DNA of 32,457 nt from Saprospiraceae bacterium (GTDB taxonomy: Bacteria; Bacteroidota; Bacteroidia; Chitinophagales; Saprospiraceae): NCBI GenBank assembly GCA_020628085.1, contig JAHDFQ010000038.1, positions 1 to 32,457 on the forward strand, in the 5' to 3' direction. Both the position numbers and the translations under genes were made by a program. Of this stretch, positions 25,597-32,457 are shown piece by piece; the first letter of the stretch is position 1, and the number at the start of each line of letters is the position of its first letter. Below the pieces are notes generated by a model that made no database searches, was not told the DNA's origin, and saw nothing but the letters and a program-made list of their open reading frames with translations.

Positions 25597-26718
25597 TTAA
25601 TCATCTGGTAAAATGAGATTAATCTTTTCGGACTGCTTTTGTAGGTAATACGCTGCATTTTTAATGGCATCTGTATCGTTTACTGCAATTTCCATAATTT
25701 CTAGAACTTGTCGAATACTTTTAGGTAATGGAATATGAGGATTTAAGTCATTTTTTCCTACCAATAAGATGAGTTTTTTATTATACTTTTGACATAAATC
25801 GGCTATTCCAAATATGACCTTACCTTGTAGGGATTGTTCATCCAATCGTCCTTCACCACTAATTACGATATCGGATTGACGAATATGTTCTTCTAAATGA
25901 GTAAGTCGAGCTATGGCCTCGAAACCTTTACTAATTTTTGCTTGACATAAGGCAACCAGACTTGCTCCAATGCCACCTGCTGCGCCTGTTCCAGCGATAT
26001 TCGAGACCTCTATACCTGTTTTTTGAAAAATAACTGTACTGAAATGTTGTAAACCAGCATCTAAATATTCAATCTGTCGAGAAGTTGCTCCCTTTTGGGC
26101 AGCATAGACATAAGCTGCACCATTTTTACCAAACAGAGGATTGGTCACATCACAAAAAAGAGTGATTTGGATTTTATCAAAATCAATATCAGAGCGATCA
26201 ATAATTTGATGAATATGAATTAAATTTTCTCCAATAGGCTCAAGAACGTTATTCTTTTGGTCTAAAAAATCAAAACCGAGTGCATACGCAATACCTATTC
26301 CTGCATCATTCGTTGCACTACCACCAAGGAAAATATAAATTTTTTGAAATCCTTTTTCGATAGCGTCCTTTACTAATAATCCTGTTCCAAAAGTTGATGT
26401 TTTTAATGGATTTCGCTCGGATGGATTCAATAAAACAATTCCACTTGCGCTAGCGACTTCGATAAATGCAGTATTTTTAGAAGTATAATAATCTGCTACA
26501 ATGGATTTTCCTAACGGATTTTGCGTTTGAACACTTATTTTCTCTAAAGACAGGTGATCGGATAAAATTACTAAAGAGTCATCGCCACCATCTGCCATTG
26601 GATGCTGAGTGATAGCCACATTTTTATGTACAGATTTTAATCCACTAGTAATTGCTTCACATACCTTTTTTGCAGATAATGAACCTTTGAATTTATCGGG
26701 TGCAATTAAAATTTTCAT
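25597..26718 (-). CDS. glxK: Glycerate 2-kinase (GlxK/GarK family)
   Basis: This 373-residue cytoplasmic kinase phosphorylates D-glycerate with ATP. The family makes 2-phosphoglycerate, which enters lower glycolysis. The N-terminus M-K-I-L-I-A-P-D-K-F-K-G-S-L-S-A is diagnostic. Other marks are P-M-A-D-G-G-D-D-S-L (40-49), L-G-G-S-A-T-N-D-A-G-I-G, the G-T-G-A-A-G-G-I-G glycine loop and I-S-G-E-G-R-L-D-E-Q-S-L-Q-G-K near the C-terminus. The length matches the family. It follows the sodium:solute symporter gene after 7 bp and so is almost certainly its operon partner. The GH63-type glycosylglycerate hydrolase nearby would supply its substrate. Confidence 0.93.
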   Translation of the reverse strand: MKILIAPDKFKGSLSAKKVCEAITSGLKSVHKNVAITQHPMADGGDDSLVILSDHLSLEKISVQTQNPLGKSIVADYYTSKNTAFIEVASASGIVLLNPSERNPLKTSTFGTGLLVKDAIEKGFQKIYIFLGGSATNDAGIGIAYALGFDFLDQKNNVLEPIGENLIHIHQIIDRSDIDFDKIQITLFCDVTNPLFGKNGAAYVYAAQKGATSRQIEYLDAGLQHFSTVIFQKTGIEVSNIAGTGAAGGIGASLVALCQAKISKGFEAIARLTHLEEHIRQSDIVISGEGRLDEQSLQGKVIFGIADLCQKYNKKLILLVGKNDLNPHIPLPKSIRQVLEIMEIAVNDTDAIKNAAYYLQKQSEKINLILPDD

Positions 26719-26725
26719 AAAAATC

Positions 26726-28372
26726 TTAACTTAAAATAGATGGAATCAGATAACAAATCACCAATATTATAATAAAAAATGAAAATAAAATAACAGGTTC
26801 TTTTGTCAATACATCAGAAAACTTAAAGGTATGGTGTTCAACCGAAGTAGTACTTGTTGATGCAGACGGATTCAATAAACTAACTATATATGCTATCATT
26901 ACTGTTAAGATAAAGCCTGTGAAGTTCAGCCACATCCAGAAGATGCTAAACCCAAAATCTAGTCCAAACATATTTTGCATGGTTTTTGAAAACATGAGAT
27001 TTATCAAAACGGCAATAATAATTCCTGCTTTCATGCCACTAGCATTCACTTTTCTAGAAAAAATAGCTAAGACAAAAGTAGCCAATACAGGGCCATAAAA
27101 CACCGAACCAATTGCATTGATAATTTCAATAACAGGGCTATCGCTTCCTCCAAAAAGAAAGGCTGCACCAATGCAAACAACTCCCCAAAAAACAACTGAA
27201 ATTTTGGAAATTCTCATATATTGTTGGTTGTCTAGCTTCTTACTACCTCGATTGAAGAAGTCTTCCACCGTTACAGCAGATAAGGAATTAATCGTACTGC
27301 TAAGCGAAGACATGGCAGCCGACATAATACCAATCATCAAAATACCGATCATACCATGCGGTAGATATTTTAGAATAAATACAGGAATCATCAGGTCTGG
27401 CTTAATTCCATTTTTAGCAAATTCTTCAGGAAAACTATTTTGAGTCAATAATTGAATTTCATTCATGAATTCAGTCGAAGACAAGGCCAAAGAACCAACA
27501 ATCAACCCCATCAGACAATAAACGAGTACTACAGGAAATCGTAGTAATCCGTTGGCTAATAATAGTTGTCGAATGGTTTTCTCATTTTTAGCAGACAATA
27601 GACGTTGCGCTTGTGTTTGATCGCAGCCATAATAGGACGCATATAGAAAAAAGCCTCCTACAATCATGGGTACGAGTCCATACTCTTCACCTTTTGTGAA
27701 TCCCCAATTATAATCAACAACTTGCAAACGATCAGCAGATAATATTTCGCTAAATCCACCATTTGTATCAACTAAATTCAATCCATAAAAAAGACAAATA
27801 ATCAAGCCTGCAAATAAAATAATCATTTGTATGGCATCGCCCCAAACGACTGCTTTCATACCGCCTTGCCATGAGTATACAATAGTGATAATACTAATGA
27901 TAAGTATGGTATAAACGAAATCAATATTTAATACGGCTTGTAAGATAAAGGCGATGGTATATACCATGACGCCTGTTCCAAGTGCTTTACTAATTTGAAA
28001 AACAATACTTAAAATTAAACGGGTAGAAGCATCAAATCGTCTTTCTACAAATTCATAAATACTGACGATTCCAGAACGGAATAAAGGTGGAATAATGACC
28101 AACATAATAAAAATCATGGCCAATGGAACAGCTAGTTCAAACGTTAACCATTTCATTCCTCCATTGAGTTTGAGACCAACAAAAGCAGGCGCAGAAATAA
28201 AGCTAATGGCAGATAATTGAGTCGCCATAGTGGAAAGACTTAAAGGAAACCAACCTAAAGAATTACCTCCTAAGAAGTAGTCTTTAGAGTTATCATTATC
28301 CTTAAAAAAGTAGCCTAAACCAAGGAATCCAAATATATAAATACCGATGATAATGTAATCAATGTAGTTCAT
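26726..28372 (-). CDS. Sodium:solute symporter (SSS family)
   Basis: This 548-residue inner-membrane transporter couples solute uptake to sodium entry. It shows the usual 13 or so hydrophobic segments. The first is I-D-Y-I-I-I-G-I-Y-I-F-G-F-L-G-L-G, then comes the sodium-site helix S-T-M-A-T-Q-L-S-A-I-S-F-I. SSS signatures Y-E-F-V-E-R-R-F-D, Y-S-W-Q-G-G-M-K-A-V-V-W-G-D and M-S-S-L-S-S-T-I-N-S-L-S-A-V-T are present. The exact substrate cannot be read from the sequence. The 7-bp junction with glycerate kinase and the nearby glycosylglycerate hydrolase make glycerate or a glycosylglycerate the best guess. A terminator upstream (28463-28501) separates it from the barrel gene, so it should have its own promoter, which I could not identify. 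Confidence 0.9.
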   Translation of the reverse strand: MNYIDYIIIGIYIFGFLGLGYFFKDNDNSKDYFLGGNSLGWFPLSLSTMATQLSAISFISAPAFVGLKLNGGMKWLTFELAVPLAMIFIMLVIIPPLFRSGIVSIYEFVERRFDASTRLILSIVFQISKALGTGVMVYTIAFILQAVLNIDFVYTILIISIITIVYSWQGGMKAVVWGDAIQMIILFAGLIICLFYGLNLVDTNGGFSEILSADRLQVVDYNWGFTKGEEYGLVPMIVGGFFLYASYYGCDQTQAQRLLSAKNEKTIRQLLLANGLLRFPVVLVYCLMGLIVGSLALSSTEFMNEIQLLTQNSFPEEFAKNGIKPDLMIPVFILKYLPHGMIGILMIGIMSAAMSSLSSTINSLSAVTVEDFFNRGSKKLDNQQYMRISKISVVFWGVVCIGAAFLFGGSDSPVIEIINAIGSVFYGPVLATFVLAIFSRKVNASGMKAGIIIAVLINLMFSKTMQNMFGLDFGFSIFWMWLNFTGFILTVMIAYIVSLLNPSASTSTTSVEHHTFKFSDVLTKEPVILFSFFIIILVICYLIPSILS

Positions 28373-28462
28373 TCTCGTCTTTTTAGAGGTAAGAAGGTCT
28401 AACTAAGATAGCTATTATTATTTAGGTCTTTTGATATTTGATTCTTTAATTTAATAGTATAA

Positions 28463-28501
28463 TGAAAAAATGGACTTATCCTTGTGCAGAATAAGTCCAT
28501 T
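28463..28501 (-). terminator. Intrinsic terminator after the 176-aa outer-membrane protein gene
   Basis: On the minus strand an 11-bp perfect stem, AATGGACTTAT with ATAAGTCCATT (28491-28501 with 28469-28479), surrounds an 11-nt loop and runs directly into TTTTTTCATT. It lies 21 bp past the stop of the barrel gene and separates that transcription unit from the symporter-kinase operon. Confidence 0.85.
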
Positions 28502-28522
28502 CATCTCAAAAAAAGAAAAGGT

Positions 28523-29053
28523 TTATAAAAACATAGCAAATGTGATTGCCAATTTAAAAACAGGACCACCTTCAAAGAAAATTGCACCAATGGCTGGTTC
28601 TAATGCTATATTATCGGCAATTGAAAGCGCATAGCCTGCATTAACATCCATCAATGCAGCAAAATCATCCCCACTAGACAATATACCGATAGTGGTTTCC
28701 ACTGGAACTACACCTTTGAAATAATATTTTCCTCCTACTCTAATACTGGTTAGCGAAATATCTGAAGTAATAATTCCTAGATTGAGCTTGAGCGCAAAAT
28801 TTTCTGTTAAGAAATAGCCTCCATTAAACCCTAATGTCGTAACTGTTTCACCAGTGTTAGAATTTGCAAACAGCGTTAATCCAGTGCTAGTAGATAAACC
28901 AGCGACTAAATTATATCCTGTCTCAACTAGAATTCGTCCGTCTCTTACAAATCCGTTATCATCTGATTGTGCTAGTAGGTTAGAAGATGAAAGTAATAGA
29001 ATAAGTGTAGCACCGAATAATTGAATAAGGGTTTTGACTTGAAGTAATTGCAT
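28523..29053 (-). CDS. Small outer-membrane beta-barrel protein
   Basis: A 176-residue protein with a signal peptide (about 1-29, ending N-L-L-A-Q) and a run of amphipathic strands such as I-L-V-E-T-G-Y-N-L-V-A-G-L, T-T-L-G-F-N-G-G-Y-F-L and F-A-L-K-L-N-L-G-I. It ends in a hydrophobic strand, V-F-K-L-A-I-T-F-A-M-F-L, as expected for an eight-strand outer-membrane barrel. It is flanked on both sides by glycosylglycerate-pathway genes on the same strand, but it has its own terminator and a 164-bp upstream gap. It might be a diffusion channel for that substrate, but nothing in the sequence shows this. Confidence 0.75.
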   Translation of the reverse strand: MQLLQVKTLIQLFGATLILLLSSSNLLAQSDDNGFVRDGRILVETGYNLVAGLSTSTGLTLFANSNTGETVTTLGFNGGYFLTENFALKLNLGIITSDISLTSIRVGGKYYFKGVVPVETTIGILSSGDDFAALMDVNAGYALSIADNIALEPAIGAIFFEGGPVFKLAITFAMFL

Positions 29054-29194
29054 TCTGAATATTTTTAAAAAGTTATAAAATTAGTTTAGTTGATATATTA
29101 ATGAGATTTTAAAAGTAGTTGACACATGATAACTTTTTTTAAAATAAGTACACTACTAAACCAAACTCATTAACAAAAAATTAAATATAAGAAG

Positions 29195-29215
29195 CATAAA
29201 AAACATTAAAATGTT
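29195..29215 (-). terminator. Possible weak terminator of the GH63-type hydrolase gene
   Basis: On the minus strand AACATT-TT-AATGTT is followed by TTTTATG immediately after the stop codon at 29218-29220. The stem is short and AT-rich, so termination may be partial. Confidence 0.4.
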
Positions 29216-29217
29216 AC

Positions 29218-30549
29218 TTAGTAGGAGGTTTTTTCAAGCAATAAATCTGCAGTACAAGCCGCTGTCCATGAAAAATTTCCACCACCATAACCTGTTTGTA
29301 ATTGAGTTGCTAGAGATTTTTGAGATTCAAAATATTCATAATAACCAAGTTGATCTACCAGTTTTATCAAATCAGATTTAACTATATCTGCCGTTTTATC
29401 ATAATTATATTTTTTTAAACCTTGATAAATCATCCAATTCATTTGTGGCCAAATAGGCCCTCGCCAATATCTCTTTGAATCAAATAACGGACTTTCTACA
29501 TCAAAACTAGGGCAGAGATAAAATCCTTTTTGATGCAAATCAAGTAAATATTGATTGAGTTTTTGAGCTCTATTTTCATTGGGTATTTTTGCCAACAAAG
29601 CAGTGAATCCGCCAATTTCTTTATGTAAAATCTGTTCGTTTTGACGAAGATCATACCCCACATAGGTTTGAAGTTCATCGTTCCACAATTTTTCATCGAA
29701 AACTCTTTGGGCTTGCGATTGCCACTCTTGAATTTCATGAGTATCAAACCCAAATCGCTTCCCAATACGAATCAGTGACTGATTAGAAGCAATTAGAACG
29801 GCATTCATCAGCGTATCTTGAATAAGAAAAGGGCTTTCTTCAAAGATGGCTCGTTCATCATATTTATACTTTTTACCAAGAGCTAATAAATAGACATAAC
29901 GATCGTATTGAAAATTAGTCGGTCGTTCACTGGCAGAGGCGAGTTTCAAATCTTGACGTTCATAAAATGGAAGTTCATCTTGATTAAAACTAATTCGATC
30001 AAGTGAAGCATCCCAAAGTGGTGAATTATCTCGTCCCGATTCCCACGGATGGAAAATATAAGTCAATCCTTCACGATCAGGATCACGGTAGGTATAAAAA
30101 AACCGATGATAATGTACTATTTTAGGAAAAATTGATTTGATGAAATGAATGAGTTGCTCGTTATCTGGAAATTTATTGAGTAAGTGTTCTACCACAAATC
30201 CATGAACAGCTGGTTGTGTAATACCTGATGATTTAGGTTGCTTTGGAGCACCAGTATTGACCGACGATTCCCAAAAATCATAATTAGGGAAATATGTTTT
30301 TTCATCTTCACTATGAAAAATAATATGTGGAATCATACCATTTTCCCACTGACCAGAAAATAAAGATTGTAATTCTTGAATCGCACGATCTAGCCTGAAA
30401 TGGCTAAGCCCGATACTTGTAAAACCAGAATCCCAGTTCCACTGAAAAGGATAGAGTTTACTGGTTGGAATCGTAAATCCATTTTTCCAGTTAAGGTTTA
30501 ATATCTTTTGAGCCTCTGTGAGTAGGTTATTTTTTTCCCTTGTTTCCAT
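29218..30549 (-). CDS. GH63-type glycoside hydrolase, probable mannosylglycerate/glucosylglycerate hydrolase
   Basis: This 443-residue (alpha/alpha)6-barrel enzyme lacks a signal peptide and so is cytoplasmic. It matches the short GH63 subgroup that hydrolyses glucosyl- or mannosylglycerate (about 430-450 residues in characterised members). Signatures include Y-P-F-Q-W-N-W-D-S-G-F (33-43), G-Q-W-E-N-G-M-I-P-H-I (66-76), H-P-W-E-S-G-R-D-N-S-P (167-177) with candidate general acid Asp174, Y-W-R-G-P-I-W-P-Q-M-N-W (361-372), candidate base Glu405 in Y-Y-E-Y-F, and G-G-G-N-F-S-W-T-A-A near the C-terminus. The products would be a hexose and D-glycerate, and a glycerate kinase is encoded 2.5 kb downstream. 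Trehalase- or oligosaccharide-glucosidase-like activity is the alternative. An 18-bp inverted repeat lies just before the start codon. Confidence 0.8.
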   Translation of the reverse strand: METREKNNLLTEAQKILNLNWKNGFTIPTSKLYPFQWNWDSGFTSIGLSHFRLDRAIQELQSLFSGQWENGMIPHIIFHSEDEKTYFPNYDFWESSVNTGAPKQPKSSGITQPAVHGFVVEHLLNKFPDNEQLIHFIKSIFPKIVHYHRFFYTYRDPDREGLTYIFHPWESGRDNSPLWDASLDRISFNQDELPFYERQDLKLASASERPTNFQYDRYVYLLALGKKYKYDERAIFEESPFLIQDTLMNAVLIASNQSLIRIGKRFGFDTHEIQEWQSQAQRVFDEKLWNDELQTYVGYDLRQNEQILHKEIGGFTALLAKIPNENRAQKLNQYLLDLHQKGFYLCPSFDVESPLFDSKRYWRGPIWPQMNWMIYQGLKKYNYDKTADIVKSDLIKLVDQLGYYEYFESQKSLATQLQTGYGGGNFSWTAACTADLLLEKTSY

Positions 30550-30553
30550 ATCA

Positions 30554-30571
30554 TTTGATTATAAAATCAAA
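30554..30571 (-). promoter_or_regulatory. Inverted repeat upstream of the GH63-type gene, possible operator
   Basis: TTTGATT-ATAA-AATCAAA (7-bp arms, 4-bp spacer) ends 4 bp before the start codon. It is placed where a repressor could block transcription or where an RNA hairpin could cover the start. The arms are AT-rich, so chance is not excluded. No regulator gene is adjacent. Confidence 0.3.
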
Positions 30572-30640
30572 GTACGAAAATAAGTAGAGTTTGCAGAAAA
30601 TAATGATGGAATGTTTTATAAAAGAATAGAGTCAGATGAA

Positions 30641-31291
30641 CTATTTAATTTTATTTTCCCATAATTCATGCAGAACCGTTCGATCAATTCGATGCTTTCC
30701 ATGGAATGTAGTTGTCTGAAAATCAATACCTTGTTCTTTAGCATGATTCGTTTGCCAATCTAGTAAAGTTTCATTTAAAAACTCGTCTTCGTCGCCATAC
30801 ACCCAATGTAGTTGTTTGTCTTTGAAGTAGTTCTGAAAAGGTTTGAAATCAATATCGTCTGGCATTAATCCTGCCCAAATAATAAAATGATGAAAATTAG
30901 GCTGTGCTTTCAGAATCCATCGAAATTGCGTCTGACAACCTTGCGAAAATCCAAATAAAATGATTTTGACATCTTTATTTAGTTGAGAAATAAACTCGTC
31001 GTAAATTCCTTTCAAGTAGGAGGTGTAATCTTCAATTTCATCCAAACGATGAGCGCTCGTCATCCATGTTGCTCCAACTTGTGGACGTTTCCAATAAAAT
31101 TTATTAAGAGCTTCGGGAGCAACAATCAAATGTTTTGCTGAATCAAACCCATCGAACTTATGAATGATCTGGCTAGCTAATTGCCCATATCCATGTGTGA
31201 CCAACCAAAAATAGTTGACGGTTTTACTAGGTGTACCAATGGTGTAATAATGTGCAGTCCGTTGAACAGTCTTGGTGTGTTTTTGAGGCAT
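30641..31291 (-). CDS. Alpha/beta hydrolase, phospholipase/carboxylesterase type
   Basis: A 216-residue cytoplasmic serine hydrolase of the phospholipase/carboxylesterase type. The nucleophile is Ser116 in L-F-G-F-S-Q-G, the acid is probably Asp168 in Y-G-D-E-D-E-F, and the base His200 or His197 in F-H-G-K-H-R-I-D. An early V-T-H-G-Y-G motif supplies the oxyanion-hole loop. The start at 31291 (M-P-Q-K-H-T-K) is chosen because the frame's earlier Met at 31402 would overlap the end of the gene upstream by about 90 bp and add a basic extension not typical of the family. With this start the two genes are 19 bp apart and probably cotranscribed. Confidence 0.8.
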   Translation of the reverse strand: MPQKHTKTVQRTAHYYTIGTPSKTVNYFWLVTHGYGQLASQIIHKFDGFDSAKHLIVAPEALNKFYWKRPQVGATWMTSAHRLDEIEDYTSYLKGIYDEFISQLNKDVKIILFGFSQGCQTQFRWILKAQPNFHHFIIWAGLMPDDIDFKPFQNYFKDKQLHWVYGDEDEFLNETLLDWQTNHAKEQGIDFQTTTFHGKHRIDRTVLHELWENKIK

Positions 31292-31310
31292 TTCGTTGGT
31301 ATGCTGTTTA

Positions 31311-32303
31311 CTATTTATTCTTTTTAGTCTTACCAAAAATATCTTTCCGATTTTCTCGTTTTGGATTGTCGATAAAAAGAGGTTGTTCCCGTGGTGCTTC
31401 ATCTAATATTTGATGAAACATTTTTTCTACATGTACCCATTTGCCTTCTTCCAAACGATAGCCTTCATACGTTCCATCAGGAATATTTTGCATACCGTTT
31501 TTAGAATACATTTCTTCCAAATGATCGAATAGAATCACGTCATGGACTTCATCAAAATTTAGTTTGACGGTTGAGCCTGCATAGTATTCTTGTACGACTC
31601 GAAGTTTTTCCGCTGGATGATTAATACTTTCTTCTGAGCGAACAAAAACAGGTGCTCCGAACACGGGTTGATCGTTTTTAAATGACAATACTTCTACTAC
31701 TTTTCGTTTATTAAAAAACTGATAAGCATCGTATCCAAAAAGTAAATATTTTGTACCTGCTTCTGTCTCAAAAGGCTTAATATTATAATACAAAGCTCCA
31801 TACCAGTTTTTGTTATCTAAGACCTCAAACTCTGCTGCTAAAACATCTTCCGAGCGATCCTGTAAAGGATATAGTTTTAAATCGGGCGTGTTCATTTGAA
31901 TTGCCCCATAATAGCGATATTCATCTACATCGACATATAATTGCCATGTGAATACTCTAAAAGTACTATCAGGAGGATATTGAATTGAAATAGTATTTAG
32001 ACGCTCAAATTTATAATCAAAAGAGTTTTTGCACTTTAGTGCTTCTACTAAGGATGGAATAAATTTTCGGCAACTTGCAAAGCGATTTTCTGGCATCGAA
32101 TCATTCACAATGGCATAACCCAATACACCCAGTGTATCTTCAATGGTATGAATTTTTTCAAAATCTTCAGGTGAAATGGACGGTGGACAAAAAATGGTGA
32201 CCGTTTCTTTTACCGAAGTACTATCGTTTAGTTCTTGCGCTGAAAGCACTGACATGGAGACAAAGAAAGAAAATAAGAAAAAACAGGTAATTCGGAAATT
32301 CAT
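31311..32303 (-). CDS. Secreted hypothetical protein
   Basis: I do not recognise this 330-residue protein. It has a signal peptide (about 1-22, ending S-V-L-S-A-Q) and no T9SS sorting domain or lipobox, so it is likely periplasmic. The body is beta-rich: F-T-W-Q-L-Y-V-D-V-D-E-Y-R-Y-Y-G, then N-W-Y-G-A-L-Y-Y-N-I and Y-L-L-F-G-Y-D-A-Y. The Y-L-L-x-G-[YW]-D pattern with a preceding W-Y-G-A-L strand is seen in uncharacterised Bacteroidota proteins, which is the limit of the assignment. The C-terminus is basic and disordered-looking (N-P-K-R-E-N-R-K-D). It is followed after 19 bp by the alpha/beta hydrolase gene. Confidence 0.7.
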   Translation of the reverse strand: MNFRITCFFLFSFFVSMSVLSAQELNDSTSVKETVTIFCPPSISPEDFEKIHTIEDTLGVLGYAIVNDSMPENRFASCRKFIPSLVEALKCKNSFDYKFERLNTISIQYPPDSTFRVFTWQLYVDVDEYRYYGAIQMNTPDLKLYPLQDRSEDVLAAEFEVLDNKNWYGALYYNIKPFETEAGTKYLLFGYDAYQFFNKRKVVEVLSFKNDQPVFGAPVFVRSEESINHPAEKLRVVQEYYAGSTVKLNFDEVHDVILFDHLEEMYSKNGMQNIPDGTYEGYRLEEGKWVHVEKMFHQILDEAPREQPLFIDNPKRENRKDIFGKTKKNK

Positions 32304-32338
32304 ACAGATATTTAATGATGAACGATTTTTGATGCTTT

Positions 32339-32369
32339 CAAAACGTATGAAACTAAATGGTATTGCAAA
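32339..32369 (-). promoter_or_regulatory. Promoter of the secreted hypothetical gene
   Basis: On the minus strand TTTG (32366-32369) is followed after 18 nt by TACGTTTTG (32339-32347), the Bacteroidota -33 and -7 elements with one extra base inside the -7 box. Transcription would start about 25-30 nt before the start codon at 32303. Confidence 0.45.
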
Positions 32370-32457
32370 AGAGTTGTTAAACTTTACACTAATATTTACG
32401 ACCCATGTTGACGGCCAAATATTTTCCCTAGATTAAATTTTTTGTTGAGTTCTTTCT

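Noticed and set aside
31292-31402. Longer N-terminus for the alpha/beta hydrolase (start at 31402)
   Set aside because: It would overlap the end of the upstream secreted-protein gene by about 90 bp and adds residues not typical of the family.
1-32457. CRISPR array, insertion-sequence ends, rRNA genes or a replication origin
   Set aside because: Reading both strands showed no regularly spaced repeats, no separate IS transposase, no rRNA and no DnaA-box cluster.

Overview
The window is AT-rich (by eye, G+C in the mid-30s percent) and comes from a member of the Bacteroidota, probably marine and possibly of the Saprospirales. The phylum call rests on several signs: T9SS type A C-terminal sorting domains, seven SprB-type repeats, a TonB-dependent receptor with a carboxypeptidase-regulatory-like N-terminus next to a DUF4249-type lipoprotein, and promoters of the Bacteroidota form TTTG-N19-TAnnTTTG. 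The order is a guess.

Left end (1-680). The tail of a RadC/JAB-family protein is followed by GGTATC repeats and then by the 3' 65 nt of a tRNA-Lys(UUU) gene that has lost its 5' acceptor and D-stem strands but keeps its terminator. I read this as the right-hand att junction of an integrative element lying to the left. Chromosome resumes at about 346, with two related hairpin repeats before the next gene.

679-4311 encodes a 1210-residue type IIG (Eco57I-like) restriction-modification enzyme. A complete-looking Y1/REP-associated transposase (RAYT, HUH plus Tyr) domain is inserted between the methylase motifs I and IV. A 20-bp palindrome lies in frame inside that inserted domain. Two further copies (one identical, one a compensated variant) lie in the next two intergenic gaps. 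This combination of restriction enzyme, HUH domain and REP-like repeats is the most unusual thing in the window.

4779-16399 is a plus-strand surface and secretion block: TonB receptor and DUF4249 lipoprotein; a 1539-residue T9SS adhesin-like protein (FN3, P-domain, MAM, MopE-like, lamin-tail-like, SprB x7) whose stop lies 4 bp before a GT4 glycosyltransferase; and a T9SS-exported endonuclease/exonuclease/phosphatase-family nuclease. A small secreted protein with an acidic middle and a Lys/Arg-rich tail follows.

17557-21936 is housekeeping: RNase R and a hypothetical gene on the minus strand, a divergent truA with a promoter that implies a leaderless message, and a convergent outer-membrane beta-barrel gene. 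22446-25298 encodes a large exported thioredoxin-fold protein with an internal duplication.

25597-30549 (minus) groups a GH63-type hydrolase of the mannosyl-/glucosylglycerate hydrolase kind, an outer-membrane barrel, a sodium:solute symporter and a glycerate 2-kinase. Together they form a plausible route from a glycosylglycerate compatible solute to sugar plus 2-phosphoglycerate. The window ends with an alpha/beta hydrolase and a secreted hypothetical protein on the minus strand.
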